This document shows positions 18,183 to 26,989 of a stretch of DNA of 64,000 nt, piece by piece. Position numbers and translations under genes: made by a program. The notes under the pieces are model-generated. The model did no database searches and was not told where the DNA came from. It saw only the letters and a program-made list of their open reading frames with translations. Each line of letters begins with the position of its first letter. Position 1 is the first letter of the stretch. This DNA comes from Romboutsia ilealis (GTDB taxonomy: Bacteria > Bacillota > Clostridia > Peptostreptococcales > Peptostreptococcaceae), in contig NZ_LN555523.1 in the NCBI RefSeq assembly GCF_900015215.1, forward strand, positions 255,336 through 319,335, read 5' to 3'.

Positions 18183-18689
18183 ATGGATATATCTTGTCCC
18201 AAATATGATATTCAAAAGATATTTTCTGGATATGACCCATCTAGACCAAATGCGTATGCTCAAATAAAAGGTGGACCTTTAGCACCTTGTATAAGAGGAA
18301 CTATATATTTATACCAATTAGGTGAAGGAGTATATATAAAGGTATATATAACAGGTATCCCTAATGTAAACAATCAAGCTAGTTCTTTTCATGGATTTCA
18401 TATTCATGAAGTTGGAGATTGTTCTATTGGTAATGATAATGAGCCGTTTACTGCTGCAAAATCTCATTATAATCCTAATAATGTAGAACATCCTATGCAT
18501 GCAGGTGATTTACCACCAATTTTATCTGCTAATGGTATAGGAATCCTTTCAACATTTACTAATAGATTTACTGTAGATGAAGTTATAGGTAAATCTTTTA
18601 TAATTCACTCAGGATATGATGATTTTACTTCACAACCAGCAGGAAATTCAGGTACGAGATGGGCATGTGGAGTTATTGATTATTATTAG
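18183..18689 (+). CDS. sodC: Cu/Zn superoxide dismutase, no signal peptide
   Basis: This 168-residue SodC has all expected metal ligands. Copper: H73 and H75 (GFHIHEVGDC), H95 and H142. Zinc: H95, H103, H106 and D109 (SHYNPNNVEHPMHAGDLPP, slightly shortened loop). The active-site R159 and the disulphide pair C80/C162 (TRWACGV) are also present. It disproportionates superoxide. The start at 18183 follows AGGAGG by 5 nt. Unlike most bacterial SodC proteins it has no export signal; the nearest type is the Bacillus YojM/clostridial group. It is transcribed alone, with a terminator after it; the promoter is not clear. Confidence 0.92.
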   Translation: MDISCPKYDIQKIFSGYDPSRPNAYAQIKGGPLAPCIRGTIYLYQLGEGVYIKVYITGIPNVNNQASSFHGFHIHEVGDCSIGNDNEPFTAAKSHYNPNNVEHPMHAGDLPPILSANGIGILSTFTNRFTVDEVIGKSFIIHSGYDDFTSQPAGNSGTRWACGVIDYY

Positions 18690-18763
18690 AACTTAAAGTA
18701 TAAATCTTACATTACTAGCTTATATTAATAAATCATATAATTAAATAATATAGATATAGATAG

Positions 18764-18796
18764 AAAAGTTCTTGAAATTATATCAAGAGCTTTTTT
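18764..18796 (+). terminator. Terminator after sodC
   Basis: The stem AAGTTCTTGA/TCAAGAGCTT with a 7-nt loop is followed by T6; one G-U pair. Confidence 0.8.
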
Positions 18797-18880
18797 ACGT
18801 ACAAGAAAATTATGATATAAAATTTTTTGTGGATAACCTATTAACATAAGCAAGATCACTAACTTTATAAATGTAAAAAT
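18797..18880. repeat. Dispersed intergenic repeat with DnaA box, copy C (diverged)
   Basis: After the sodC terminator T-run, a diverged version of the element seen at 1669 and 12149 ends in TGTGGATAA at 18828-18836, again a perfect DnaA box on the complementary strand. The following CCTATTAACATAAGCAAGATCA aligns loosely with the tails of copies A and B. Confidence 0.55.
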
Positions 18881-18885
18881 GACAT

Positions 18886-18982
18886 TTTGAGCAACGGATG
18901 TATCCATAGCGGTAGCTAGGATATATCGTTGGCGACATGAAATGTTTCGCCAACACGTTGATCAAGCATAGCGAATTTTTTA
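18886..18982. repeat. rRNA-leader-like dispersed repeat with hairpin, copy C
   Basis: Bases 18886-18904 (TTTGAGCAACGGATGTATC) are identical to 53958-53976 in the leader of the rRNA operon. GGTAGC and CGTTGGCGA follow in the same order in both places. Bases 18926-18951 match copy B exactly. The stem GTTGGCGA/TCGCCAAC around CATGAAATGTT makes a stable hairpin. Confidence 0.75.
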
Positions 18983-19103
18983 TTGTTATTAGAAATTATA
19001 AATAAAAGTTTTATTAGTTAGTTAAAGGGTATATAAAATATAGTAGATATAATATTATTTATAAAATATGTAGATAATTTATAATATTTTCTACTAATTT
19101 ATA

Positions 19104-19131
19104 TTGACGATAGAAAACTATATGATATAAT
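19104..19131 (+). promoter_or_regulatory. Promoter of the siderophore ABC operon
   Basis: TTGACG (19104-19109), a 16-nt spacer and TATAAT (19126-19131). The Fur box lies immediately downstream. Confidence 0.8.
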
Positions 19132-19147
19132 AAAAATATAAAATAAG

Positions 19148-19162
19148 TGATAATGATTATTA
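19148..19162 (+). promoter_or_regulatory. Fur box
   Basis: TGATAATGATTATTA matches the 7-1-7 Fur consensus TGATAATNATTATCA at all defined positions but one. It lies about 10 nt past the expected transcription start, where bound Fur-Fe would block transcription of the iron uptake operon. Confidence 0.85.
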
Positions 19163-19199
19163 ATAATATACGAATTAAAAAATCAATAGGAGGAGAGAT

Positions 19200-20150
19200 A
19201 TGAGAAAATTAAAAGTATTTGTTGCGTTAAGTTTAACAATAGCTACTCTTGGAATAGTTACTGGTTGTTCGGGAACTAATAACAATGAAGGGAGTAATAA
19301 ATCAGAAACAAGAATAGTAGAAACAGTTAAAGGAGAAGTTGAAATACCAGCTAATCCACAAAGAATAGTAGATATATCAGGAAACAGTGAAGAATTAGTA
19401 TTATTAGGATATACTCCAGTAGGAACTTCAAATGTTGACTCATATAAGCCAGATTCAGTACCAGCATATATGGAAGACAAATTAGGAAATACTAAAGTAG
19501 TAGGACATGCGATGGAAGATACTGCAGATATAGAAGCAATACTTGGATTAAACCCAGATTTAATAATAATGGCTCCAAGACAAGAAAAGATATATGATCA
19601 ATTAAAAGAGATAGCACCAGTAGTTATGTTAGATGACGAGTATAATGACTGGGAAGGAAAATTAATGGATGTAGCTGACATATTTGACAAAGAAGATGAA
19701 GCTCAAAAATGGTTAGATACATACTATGCAAAAGCTAAAGAAGTTGGTAAAGAGATAAAAGCTGCAAATGGTGAAGATGAATCATATGTAGCAATATCAA
19801 CAGACTTAGCAAATGGACAATTCTTTGTATTTACTAGCGGAGGAATGGGAACAGTGTTAAGTGAAGATATGGATCTTAAGCAACCAGAAAAAATACCAGC
19901 ACAAGATTCTATAGAATTACCTAAAGTTACTCTTGAAGGTTTAGATGAAATAGATGCTGATAATATAGTACTTATAGGAAGTGAATCTGATAAAGCTGAA
20001 TTAGAAAATAACTCTGTATGGAATGAAATAGATGCTGTAAAAGACGGAAATGTTACATTCTTAAACAACAGTCCATATTTCAGTCAACCATATAACCCAG
20101 TAGGAAGATTATTAATATTAGATACGATAAAGAATGAACTTGTAAAATAG
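19200..20150 (+). CDS. Iron-siderophore ABC transporter substrate-binding lipoprotein
   Basis: This 316-residue binding protein has a lipoprotein signal (lipobox VTGC) and a FecB/FhuD-type periplasmic-binding domain: ETVKGEVEIPANPQRIVDISGNSEELVLLG at the start, DIEAILGLNPDLIIMA, and the C-terminal NSPYFSQPYNPVGRLLILDTIKN. It captures a ferric siderophore or similar chelate outside the membrane; which one is not readable. It heads the Fur-controlled operon and has GGAGGAG before the ATG. The hairpin after it probably lowers expression of the downstream permeases relative to the binding protein. Confidence 0.9.
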   Translation: MRKLKVFVALSLTIATLGIVTGCSGTNNNEGSNKSETRIVETVKGEVEIPANPQRIVDISGNSEELVLLGYTPVGTSNVDSYKPDSVPAYMEDKLGNTKVVGHAMEDTADIEAILGLNPDLIIMAPRQEKIYDQLKEIAPVVMLDDEYNDWEGKLMDVADIFDKEDEAQKWLDTYYAKAKEVGKEIKAANGEDESYVAISTDLANGQFFVFTSGGMGTVLSEDMDLKQPEKIPAQDSIELPKVTLEGLDEIDADNIVLIGSESDKAELENNSVWNEIDAVKDGNVTFLNNSPYFSQPYNPVGRLLILDTIKNELVK

Positions 20151-20159
20151 CTTATAGAT

Positions 20160-20204
20160 AAATAGTAGGTGAAAGGGTATAAATATCTTTTCACCTACTA
20201 TTTA
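20160..20204 (+). terminator. Intra-operon hairpin after the binding-protein gene
   Basis: The long stem AAATAGTAGGTGAAA/TTTCACCTACTATTT is followed by TATATTTA rather than a clean T-run. It sits between the binding protein and permease genes and probably acts as an attenuating or 3'-stabilising structure. Confidence 0.7.
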
Positions 20205-20242
20205 TATTTAGAGGTAAATATATGTAAATTTATGGAGGATAA

Positions 20243-21256
20243 ATGAAAAAGATTAATAGAAAGAAAGTCGCATATATACTTATGCTTGTAGGTATAGTAT
20301 TGTTACTAGTTGGAATAGGAACCTCTATTTCTTTAGGAGCAAAAAATATAGACTTATCAACAATAGTCAATAGTATATTACATGATAGTAATGATATAAA
20401 TACTAAAATAATTAGAGATGTAAGAATACCTAGAGCTATTGCAGCAGCTCTTGTAGGAGGATTTTTAGCAGTAGCAGGTGCAATAATGCAAGGTATAACT
20501 AGAAATCCTATAGCAGAACCATCTGTAATGGGGATAACACAAGGTGCTACATTTATGATAGCTGTGGCTTTAGTTATACAAAGAATGTTTCCAGATTTAA
20601 TAATAAGTAGTTTTACAATGATGATGTTTGCATTTGCAGGTGCAAGTATAAGTGGACTTTTAGTTTATTTTGTAAGTTCAAGAAGTATGAGAAAAGTAGA
20701 CCCTGTAAAACTTGCGCTGGCAGGAACGGCATTGGGTACATTATTAATATCATTAGCTATGGGTATATCAATGTACTTTAACTTATCTCAACAGCTTACG
20801 TTCTGGATATCGGGAGGAGTAACTGGAGCAAAGTGGAGTAGTATAACACTACTTGCCATAATAGGAGGAGGAGCTTTAATTGGAGCAATACTTATGGCAC
20901 CTAAAATAACTATACTAAGCTTGGGTGAAGAAATAGCTATAGGATTAGGACAAAAAACAAATAAAATAAGATTTATAAGTATATTACTAGTAATATTATT
21001 AACTGGTGCGTCTGTTTCTGTTGCAGGTAATATAGTTTTTGTAGGACTTATAATTCCACAAATAGTAAGAGGAATAGTTGGTGCAGATTATAAATATATA
21101 ATACCAAGTTCCATGGTATTTGGTTCGGTTTTACTAGTATATAGTGATATTTTAGCAAGAATGATAAACCCACCATATGAAACTCCAATAGGTTCATTAA
21201 CTGCATTATTAGGAGTACCAGTATTTATCTATCTTGTTAGAAAGGATACAAAATAG
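20243..21256 (+). CDS. Iron-siderophore ABC permease 1 (FecCD family)
   Basis: This 337-residue protein has about ten membrane segments and FecCD blocks: IPRAIAAALVGGFLAVAGAIMQGITRNPIAEPSVMG near the N-terminus, the ATPase-contact loop around LSLGEEIAIGLGQKT, and VSVAGNIVFVGLIIPQIVRGIVG. It forms half of the membrane channel for the substrate delivered by the lipoprotein upstream. TGGAGG precedes the ATG, and the second permease follows after 3 nt. Confidence 0.92.
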   Translation: MKKINRKKVAYILMLVGIVLLLVGIGTSISLGAKNIDLSTIVNSILHDSNDINTKIIRDVRIPRAIAAALVGGFLAVAGAIMQGITRNPIAEPSVMGITQGATFMIAVALVIQRMFPDLIISSFTMMMFAFAGASISGLLVYFVSSRSMRKVDPVKLALAGTALGTLLISLAMGISMYFNLSQQLTFWISGGVTGAKWSSITLLAIIGGGALIGAILMAPKITILSLGEEIAIGLGQKTNKIRFISILLVILLTGASVSVAGNIVFVGLIIPQIVRGIVGADYKYIIPSSMVFGSVLLVYSDILARMINPPYETPIGSLTALLGVPVFIYLVRKDTK

Positions 21257-21259
21257 ATT

Positions 21260-22273
21260 ATGAATATAAAGAAAAATAAAAAATTTATAATAGTTATTGC
21301 TATATTAGTAGCAATGATATTTGGGACTTTTTTAATTAGTTTAAATATGGGTTCATTATCAATATCACCTGGTGATGTTATAAAAACATTAATAGGACAA
21401 GGCACAAAAGCACACGAAATAGCAATATTTAAATTAAGATTACCTAGAATAGTAATTGGAATACTTGTAGGAACAGCATTAGCAGTAGCTGGTACTATAC
21501 TTCAAGGTGTTACGAAAAATGATTTAGCAGACTCAGGGATACTTGGTATAAACTCAGGAGCTGCATTATTCGTTGTTATATATATATTCTTAATGAATGG
21601 AAATGTATATGATGGTGTAAGTAACCTTACAATATTTACAATGCCAATAGTAGCTCTTAGTGGTGCATTATTTGGAGCATTTTTAATATATATACTTGCA
21701 TGGAAAAACGGAATAAATTCATCAAGATTATTATTAGTAGGGATAGGTATAAATATAGCCTTTACATCAATACTTACTATTTTCCAATTAAGATTTACTA
21801 CACAAGAATTTAATAGAGTAATGGCTTGGACAAACGGAAGTATATGGGGAACTAACTGGAATTATGTTATAGCAGTTTTACCATTTATATTAGTAATTAC
21901 TTTATTAGCAATGTATAAATCAAGATATTTAGATGCACTAAACTTAGGTGATGAAGTAGCCACTGGTTTAGGTGTAGAAGTAGAAAAAGAAAGAGTAAAA
22001 TTAATAATACTTGCAGTTGTACTAGCAGGGGTTGCAACGTCTGTAGCAGGAAGTATCGGATTTTTAGGATTAGTTGCACCTCATATAGCAAGAAAGTTAG
22101 TAGGACCAAAACATAAAAAATTAATACCTACGGCAGCACTTGTAGGAAGTACAATACTTTTAGTGGCAGATACTATAGCAAGAAATATAATAGCACCTAG
22201 AGAATTATCAGTTGGTATAGTAGTAGCGATAATAGGTGTACCATACTTTATTTATCTAATGTTAGCAGACTAG
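21260..22273 (+). CDS. Iron-siderophore ABC permease 2 (FecCD family)
   Basis: This 337-residue partner of the previous gene has the same layout: LRLPRIVIGILVGTALAVAGTILQGVTKNDLADSGILGI, the contact loop LNLGDEVATGLGVEVEKER and VAGSIGFLGLVAPHIARKLVGPKHK. It has about ten membrane segments. It starts 3 nt after the first permease with only a weak ribosome binding site, suggesting translational coupling. Confidence 0.92.
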   Translation: MNIKKNKKFIIVIAILVAMIFGTFLISLNMGSLSISPGDVIKTLIGQGTKAHEIAIFKLRLPRIVIGILVGTALAVAGTILQGVTKNDLADSGILGINSGAALFVVIYIFLMNGNVYDGVSNLTIFTMPIVALSGALFGAFLIYILAWKNGINSSRLLLVGIGINIAFTSILTIFQLRFTTQEFNRVMAWTNGSIWGTNWNYVIAVLPFILVITLLAMYKSRYLDALNLGDEVATGLGVEVEKERVKLIILAVVLAGVATSVAGSIGFLGLVAPHIARKLVGPKHKKLIPTAALVGSTILLVADTIARNIIAPRELSVGIVVAIIGVPYFIYLMLAD

Positions 22274-22308
22274 ATAATATATAAAATTAGACTTAAAAGG
22301 AGATAACT

Positions 22309-23094
22309 ATGAGCTGTATAAGTACTAAAAACTTAAACATTTCTTATGGAAATTTAGATATAGTAAAAGATTTAAATTTAGATATACCAAAAGGTAAAAT
22401 AACTACAATAATAGGTTCAAATGGTTGTGGTAAATCTACAATATTAAAAACAATAGCAAGAATTATACAAGCAAAAAGTGGAGATATATTTGTAAATAAT
22501 ATAAATATAAAAGAACAAAGTCCAAAGGACTTGGCTAAAGTAATGGCGGTTTTACCTCAAAGTCCACAAGCACCAAGCGGGCTTACAGTAGAAGAGTTAA
22601 TAGCTTACGGAAGATTCCCTCATCAAAAGGGATTTGGAAAAATGAGAAAAGAAGATGAAGATATAGTAACATGGGCACTTAAATCAACTGGAATAGAAGA
22701 ATTTAGAGATAGACCTATAGAAGCTTTATCAGGAGGGCAAAGACAAAGAGCTTGGATAGCTATGGCACTAGCTCAACAAACTGAAATACTTATACTTGAT
22801 GAGCCAACAACATATTTAGATTTAGCTCATCAATTAGAAATACTAAAGTTATTAGAAGAGTTAAATAAAAAGCAAGGTACAACTATAGTCATGGTTATAC
22901 ATGAACTTAACAATGCTGCTAGATTTGCAGACAATATGATAGGTGTAAAAAAAGGACAAGTAGTTTGCCAAGGAACTGCTCATGAAGTTATGACAAAAGA
23001 AAACTTAAAAGAGTTATTCAATATAGATGCTGAGATAGTTGAAGACCCTAGAAATAACAAGCCTGTATGTTTAACTTATGATATGTTAGTTTAG
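22309..23094 (+). CDS. Iron-siderophore ABC ATPase (FepC/FhuC type)
   Basis: This 261-residue ATPase has Walker A (GSNGCGKSTILK), Q-loop (LPQSPQAPSGLTVEELIAYGRFPHQ), signature LSGGQRQRAWIAMALAQ, Walker B (LILDEPTTYLD) and switch His (VIHELNNAARFAD). The YGRxPH motif is typical of siderophore/cobalamin importer ATPases. AAAGGAG precedes the ATG. The MATE gene begins 10 nt after its stop. Confidence 0.92.
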   Translation: MSCISTKNLNISYGNLDIVKDLNLDIPKGKITTIIGSNGCGKSTILKTIARIIQAKSGDIFVNNINIKEQSPKDLAKVMAVLPQSPQAPSGLTVEELIAYGRFPHQKGFGKMRKEDEDIVTWALKSTGIEEFRDRPIEALSGGQRQRAWIAMALAQQTEILILDEPTTYLDLAHQLEILKLLEELNKKQGTTIVMVIHELNNAARFADNMIGVKKGQVVCQGTAHEVMTKENLKELFNIDAEIVEDPRNNKPVCLTYDMLV

Positions 23095-23103
23095 GAGATT
23101 TAT

Positions 23104-24456
23104 ATGGAAAGTCAAGTAGTAATAAAAGATGAATTAAAAGAAGAGAAAATTTGGCGTTTAATTATAAAATATTCAGTACCAGCTATTTTAGCGATGATGA
23201 TAACGTCTTTATACAATACAGTGGATAGAGCATTTATAGGTTCTATGAAAGATATAGGAGCATTGGCTATATCTGGACTTGGCGTTACAATGCCAATACT
23301 TACAATACTAGGTGCATTTTGTGTTGGTCTTGCAGTTGGGGGAAGTACAAATATAGCAATTAAACTAGGAGAAGGAAATAAAGAAGAAGCTGAAAAATCA
23401 TTAGGTAATACTATAGCAATAGAATTATTAGTTGGTATAGTAATGATGATAATATCAGTATTCTACTTAGAAGATATACTATACTTCTTTGGAGCGAGTA
23501 ATGATACCATAAAATACTCAATGGATTATATGAGTGTAATAATGTGTGGTGCATGGTTTAACTTACCAGGATTTGCAATGAACAGTGTCATAAGAGCTGA
23601 AGGAAATCCTAAACTTGCATCTAATATGATGATAATAGGTTGCCTACTTAATTTAATACTAGATCCAATATTTATATTTGGATTTAATATGGGGATTAAA
23701 GGAGCAGCAGTAGGAACTGTAATATGTCAGTTAGTAATTTGTTTATGGTCAGGATATTACTTTACTTTTGGTAAATCAAATTTAAAGTTAAAATTAAAAA
23801 ATATAAGAATAGAATCAAAAATAATAAAGGGAATTGTAGTAATAGCTTTAACACCATTTTGTATGGAACTTGCGTCAGGATTTATACATTTAATAACTAA
23901 TAAAGTTCTAAAATTATATGGTGGAGATTTAGCAATAGGTGCTATGACAGCTATAACATCTATAAACTTATTATTTATGATGCCTGTATATGGAATAAGT
24001 CAAGGTATGCAAACTATAATTGCATATAATTATGGTGCTAAGCAATTTGATAGATCTAAAAAAGCATTATCAATAGGAATATTAGGGGCAATTGGAATTT
24101 TATCATTTGGGCTTATATCGATTTTATTATTCCCTAAACAGTTTATAAGTATATTTACTAAAGATGCTAGACTTATGGAGTTAGCATTAAATGGAATATC
24201 TATTTACTCATTAACACTACCTGCAATAGGTATATGCATATTAGGAACGGTTTATTTCCAATCGATAGGTAGTGCAAAAAAATCAATAGTACTTAGTTTA
24301 TTAAGACAAGTTATTGTATTTATACCATTAATATTGCTAGTACCGAAGTACTTTGGACTAAATGGAGTATGGGCAGCTCAGCCGTTAGCAGATATAGTGT
24401 CAATGATTATAATAGGATTATTCTTGATAAAAGAATTTAAAGATTGTAAATTATAG
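23104..24456 (+). CDS. MATE family efflux transporter in the iron operon
   Basis: This 450-residue protein has 12 membrane segments and the MATE layout of two homologous halves: IWRLIIKYSVPAILAMMITSLYNTVDRAFIG at the start, SVIRAEGNPKLASNMMIIG, and the second half starting near GIVVIALTPFCMELASG. MATE proteins export drugs or metabolites with Na+ or H+. Its place 10 nt after the iron ATPase gene, before a shared terminator, makes it Fur-controlled; a role in exporting a siderophore or iron-linked metabolite is inference. Confidence 0.9.
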   Translation: MESQVVIKDELKEEKIWRLIIKYSVPAILAMMITSLYNTVDRAFIGSMKDIGALAISGLGVTMPILTILGAFCVGLAVGGSTNIAIKLGEGNKEEAEKSLGNTIAIELLVGIVMMIISVFYLEDILYFFGASNDTIKYSMDYMSVIMCGAWFNLPGFAMNSVIRAEGNPKLASNMMIIGCLLNLILDPIFIFGFNMGIKGAAVGTVICQLVICLWSGYYFTFGKSNLKLKLKNIRIESKIIKGIVVIALTPFCMELASGFIHLITNKVLKLYGGDLAIGAMTAITSINLLFMMPVYGISQGMQTIIAYNYGAKQFDRSKKALSIGILGAIGILSFGLISILLFPKQFISIFTKDARLMELALNGISIYSLTLPAIGICILGTVYFQSIGSAKKSIVLSLLRQVIVFIPLILLVPKYFGLNGVWAAQPLADIVSMIIIGLFLIKEFKDCKL

Positions 24457-24497
24457 AGTTTAAATTTAAAGATTATATTAAGTATTGAAATTTTATA

Positions 24498-24528
24498 ATA
24501 CTCATATCCATTGGATATGGGTATTTTT
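24498..24528 (+). terminator. Terminator of the iron uptake/MATE operon
   Basis: The stem ATACTCATATCC/GGATATGGGTAT (two G-U pairs) with a 3-nt loop is followed by T5. Confidence 0.8.
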
Positions 24529-24608
24529 GATTTATAATGAATATAAATGTATTAAAGGTTAAATATAATTAAATATGTATAAAATATTATAAAGATAAAA
24601 AATATTAC

Positions 24609-24637
24609 TTTATACATTTGAATTGAAGTGATATAAT
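24609..24637 (+). promoter_or_regulatory. Possible extended -10 promoter for the ThrE pair
   Basis: TTTATA (24609-24614), a 17-nt spacer and TATAAT (24632-24637) preceded by TGA (extended -10). The -35 match is weak. Confidence 0.5.
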
Positions 24638-24675
24638 TTAATTTTAATAAAAAATAATGAATGAGGATGAAATTT

Positions 24676-25464
24676 ATGATTGAGAAAAATACTCACGAAT
24701 ATAAAAAAGATGTTTTAAGGTTAGCTACATTTATAGGTCAACTTATGCTTAGCAATGGAGCTGAAACGTATAGGGTGGATGATACTGTAAAAAGAATTTG
24801 TAGTTCACGAGGATTTACTCATATAAATGTATTTGTGGCGCCTAACACAATTATAATATCTGATGATAGATTTGATGGATATACATTTATGAAAGTAATA
24901 GAAAGTAGATGTATAAATTTAAATAAAATAGACTTATTAAATGATTTTTCTAGAAGGTTTGTTAGTCAAGCTGACATGTCAGTAGGTAATGCAATAAAAG
25001 AATTAAAAAATCTAGAAGAAAAATCACCACATACACAAAGAGCTGTAAATATATGGACAGCAATTGGTTCTTCTAGTTTTGCTGTATTAGCTGGAGGGGA
25101 TGATGTATTAACATTTATGCTAACTCTTATAACATCAGTAATGGCTATGATTATATATAATGAAGTTAAGAAAATAAGTAATATACCTGTTTTTGCTACA
25201 TTAGTATCGTCAATAATTATAGGTCTTTGCGGAGTAGGTCTTGTAGAGATTGGAATACTAAATACACCAAAGATGTTGATAGTAGGGTCTATAATGCCAC
25301 TTTTACCAGGAGTACCATTTATAAAGGCTATAAGAGATTTAGTATCAGGAGAGCTTATGTCAGGAGTAGGACGAGCGATTGATGCAGGAATTATTGCCAC
25401 AGCTATTGCAGTAGGTGTAGGTATAGCAATGAATATATATGTTAGATTTGGAGGCGTATTATAA
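24676..25464 (+). CDS. Threonine/serine exporter ThrE, N-terminal-domain subunit
   Basis: The protein has about 262 residues from ATG 24676, which lies 8 nt after GAGGA; an ATG at 24661 is in frame but would lack a ribosome binding site. The family is DUF1212/ThrE: a soluble N-terminal part with SNGAETYRVDDTVKRIC and FVAPNTIIIS, then about five membrane helices including LLPGVPFIKAIRDLVSGELMSG. In this split arrangement the second half is the next gene, overlapping by one base. Together they probably export threonine/serine or small dicarboxylates. Confidence 0.88.
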   Translation: MIEKNTHEYKKDVLRLATFIGQLMLSNGAETYRVDDTVKRICSSRGFTHINVFVAPNTIIISDDRFDGYTFMKVIESRCINLNKIDLLNDFSRRFVSQADMSVGNAIKELKNLEEKSPHTQRAVNIWTAIGSSSFAVLAGGDDVLTFMLTLITSVMAMIIYNEVKKISNIPVFATLVSSIIIGLCGVGLVEIGILNTPKMLIVGSIMPLLPGVPFIKAIRDLVSGELMSGVGRAIDAGIIATAIAVGVGIAMNIYVRFGGVL

Positions 25465-25931
25465 TGATTTGGATGCCTATGTATATACATGTGATATTTT
25501 CATATTTAGCAGCAGTTGGGTTTGCAGTATTTTTGAACTCTCCTAAGAAAACACTTTATGTAGCTGGTGGTATAGGAATGATATCATGGGTAATATATGT
25601 ACTTTTAATGAGAATTAATATTGATATGATGACTTCGAATTTTATAGGAGCATCTATTGCAGCTTTACTAAGTGAAATATTAGCAAGAAAGATGAAAAAA
25701 CCTACTATATTATTTATAGTTCCTGGAATAATAACATTAATACCAGGTCTTGGACTATATAATACAATGTCTTATGTTGTAGAGGGAGATTTTCAATTAG
25801 CTTTTACTACAGGAGCTAATGTTCTTTTAGCAAGTGGAGCAATAGCCCTTGGAGTTATTGTGATTTCGTCTTTATTTAGGACATACTACAAAAATTTAAA
25901 AGAGAGGTTACACATTAATAAAGCTTCATAA
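25464..25931 (+). CDS. Threonine/serine exporter ThrE, small membrane subunit
   Basis: This 155-residue protein of four to five hydrophobic helices belongs to the ThrE_2-type family, with the motif PTILFIVPGIITLIPGLGLYNTM. Start and previous stop overlap as TAATG, so translation is coupled. It completes the two-gene exporter. Confidence 0.88.
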   Translation: MIWMPMYIHVIFSYLAAVGFAVFLNSPKKTLYVAGGIGMISWVIYVLLMRINIDMMTSNFIGASIAALLSEILARKMKKPTILFIVPGIITLIPGLGLYNTMSYVVEGDFQLAFTTGANVLLASGAIALGVIVISSLFRTYYKNLKERLHINKAS

Positions 25932-25964
25932 ATTTAAATTTTTACTGAAATAAATATTTAAATT

Positions 25965-26001
25965 AAAAAAGATATTGGCAAAAATGCTAATATCTTTTTT
26001 A
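25965..26001. terminator. Terminator after the ThrE pair
   Basis: The stem AAAAAAGATATTGGCA/TGCTAATATCTTTTTT (one G-U pair) with a short A-rich loop can work in both directions. Confidence 0.85.
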
Positions 26002-26071
26002 TTGTAATAAATCATGTTGTACTTTTAGCTAGGTACAAAAAGTGAATAGATAAGTTTATAATCTTTAAAAT

Positions 26072-26100
26072 TTGACATAGAATATCTATAATTATATAAT
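26072..26100 (+). promoter_or_regulatory. Promoter of the nitroreductase gene
   Basis: Perfect TTGACA (26072-26077), a 17-nt spacer and perfect TATAAT (26095-26100), 41 nt before the start codon. Confidence 0.85.
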
Positions 26101-26141
26101 TACTTTGAAATTAAACTAGTTATACAAGAGGAGAAAATAAT

Positions 26142-26780
26142 ATGGCAAACTTAGATTTCATATACAACCGTAAAAGTGTAAGACAATTTAAAGATATACC
26201 TGTACCAAAAGAAGATATAGTTGAACTGTTAAAAGCAGGAACTTATGCACCATCTCCAAAGCATCAGCAAAATTGGCACTTTGTAGTATTACAAAACAAA
26301 GATATAATAAATAAAATGGCAGATATAGTAACTAAAAATCATGAAAAGATAGGACAGCTTGCAAAGAATGAAAAAGACTTTAAAAGACATATGAGTACAA
26401 TAAACTATTATACATGTTTTAAACATGCTCCTGTAGTGATAATAGTGTATTCATGTGAATATAAGATGATAGAATATAAAATATTAAAGGAAAATAATGC
26501 TCCACAAGAGGTTCTAGATGTATTAGTATCTCCTCAATCAGCAGCACAAGGAATTGGAGCTGCAGTGGAAAATATTTTATTAGCAGCAACTCAAATGGGA
26601 TATGGAAGTTGTTATATGACAGGCCCAACACATTCAAAAAAGGAAATAGAGAATCTTATAGGATTTGAAAAAGAAGGATATGAATTAATGTCTATGATTT
26701 CTTTAGGGGTTGCAGAAGATGATACTCCAAAACAACCATCTAGAAAGCCTTTAGAAGATGTTGTAACATTTATAGATTAA
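26142..26780 (+). CDS. Nitroreductase family FMN oxidoreductase
   Basis: This 212-residue protein has the nitroreductase fold: YNRKSVRQFKDIPVPKEDI at the N-terminus, where the Arg residues contact FMN, the AGTYAPSPKHQQNWHFVVL segment, the dimer and FMN region AAQGIGAAVENILLAATQMGYGSC, and a C-terminal PSRKPLEDVV. It reduces nitro-compounds, quinones or similar with NAD(P)H; the physiological substrate is unknown. It is transcribed alone from a strong consensus promoter. Confidence 0.88.
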   Translation: MANLDFIYNRKSVRQFKDIPVPKEDIVELLKAGTYAPSPKHQQNWHFVVLQNKDIINKMADIVTKNHEKIGQLAKNEKDFKRHMSTINYYTCFKHAPVVIIVYSCEYKMIEYKILKENNAPQEVLDVLVSPQSAAQGIGAAVENILLAATQMGYGSCYMTGPTHSKKEIENLIGFEKEGYELMSMISLGVAEDDTPKQPSRKPLEDVVTFID

Positions 26781-26783
26781 ATA

Positions 26784-26828
26784 ATAAGAAAAGCTTATTA
26801 GTAATTGGCTAATAAGCTTTTCTTATTA
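26784..26828. terminator. Terminator after the nitroreductase gene
   Basis: The very long stem AAGAAAAGCTTATTAG/CTAATAAGCTTTTCTT with a short loop is symmetric enough to work in both directions. Confidence 0.85.
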
Positions 26829-26989
26829 TCTAATAAATGGATTATATTAAAAGTCTATATTAGTATATAAAATCAAGATAATTAATTAAATGAGAGATGC
26901 AAATACTTATAAATATAAAAATAACTCTACGTTTAGTTTATTGAATTGTATTATAAAGTAGCTTAAATTAATATTAAGAGGTGATAATG

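Noticed and set aside
24966..25490. Long minus-strand frame of 174 codons opposite the ThrE gene
   Set aside because: It is antisense to a conserved membrane protein gene, has Ser/Thr/Ile/Pro-rich shadow composition and no ribosome binding site.
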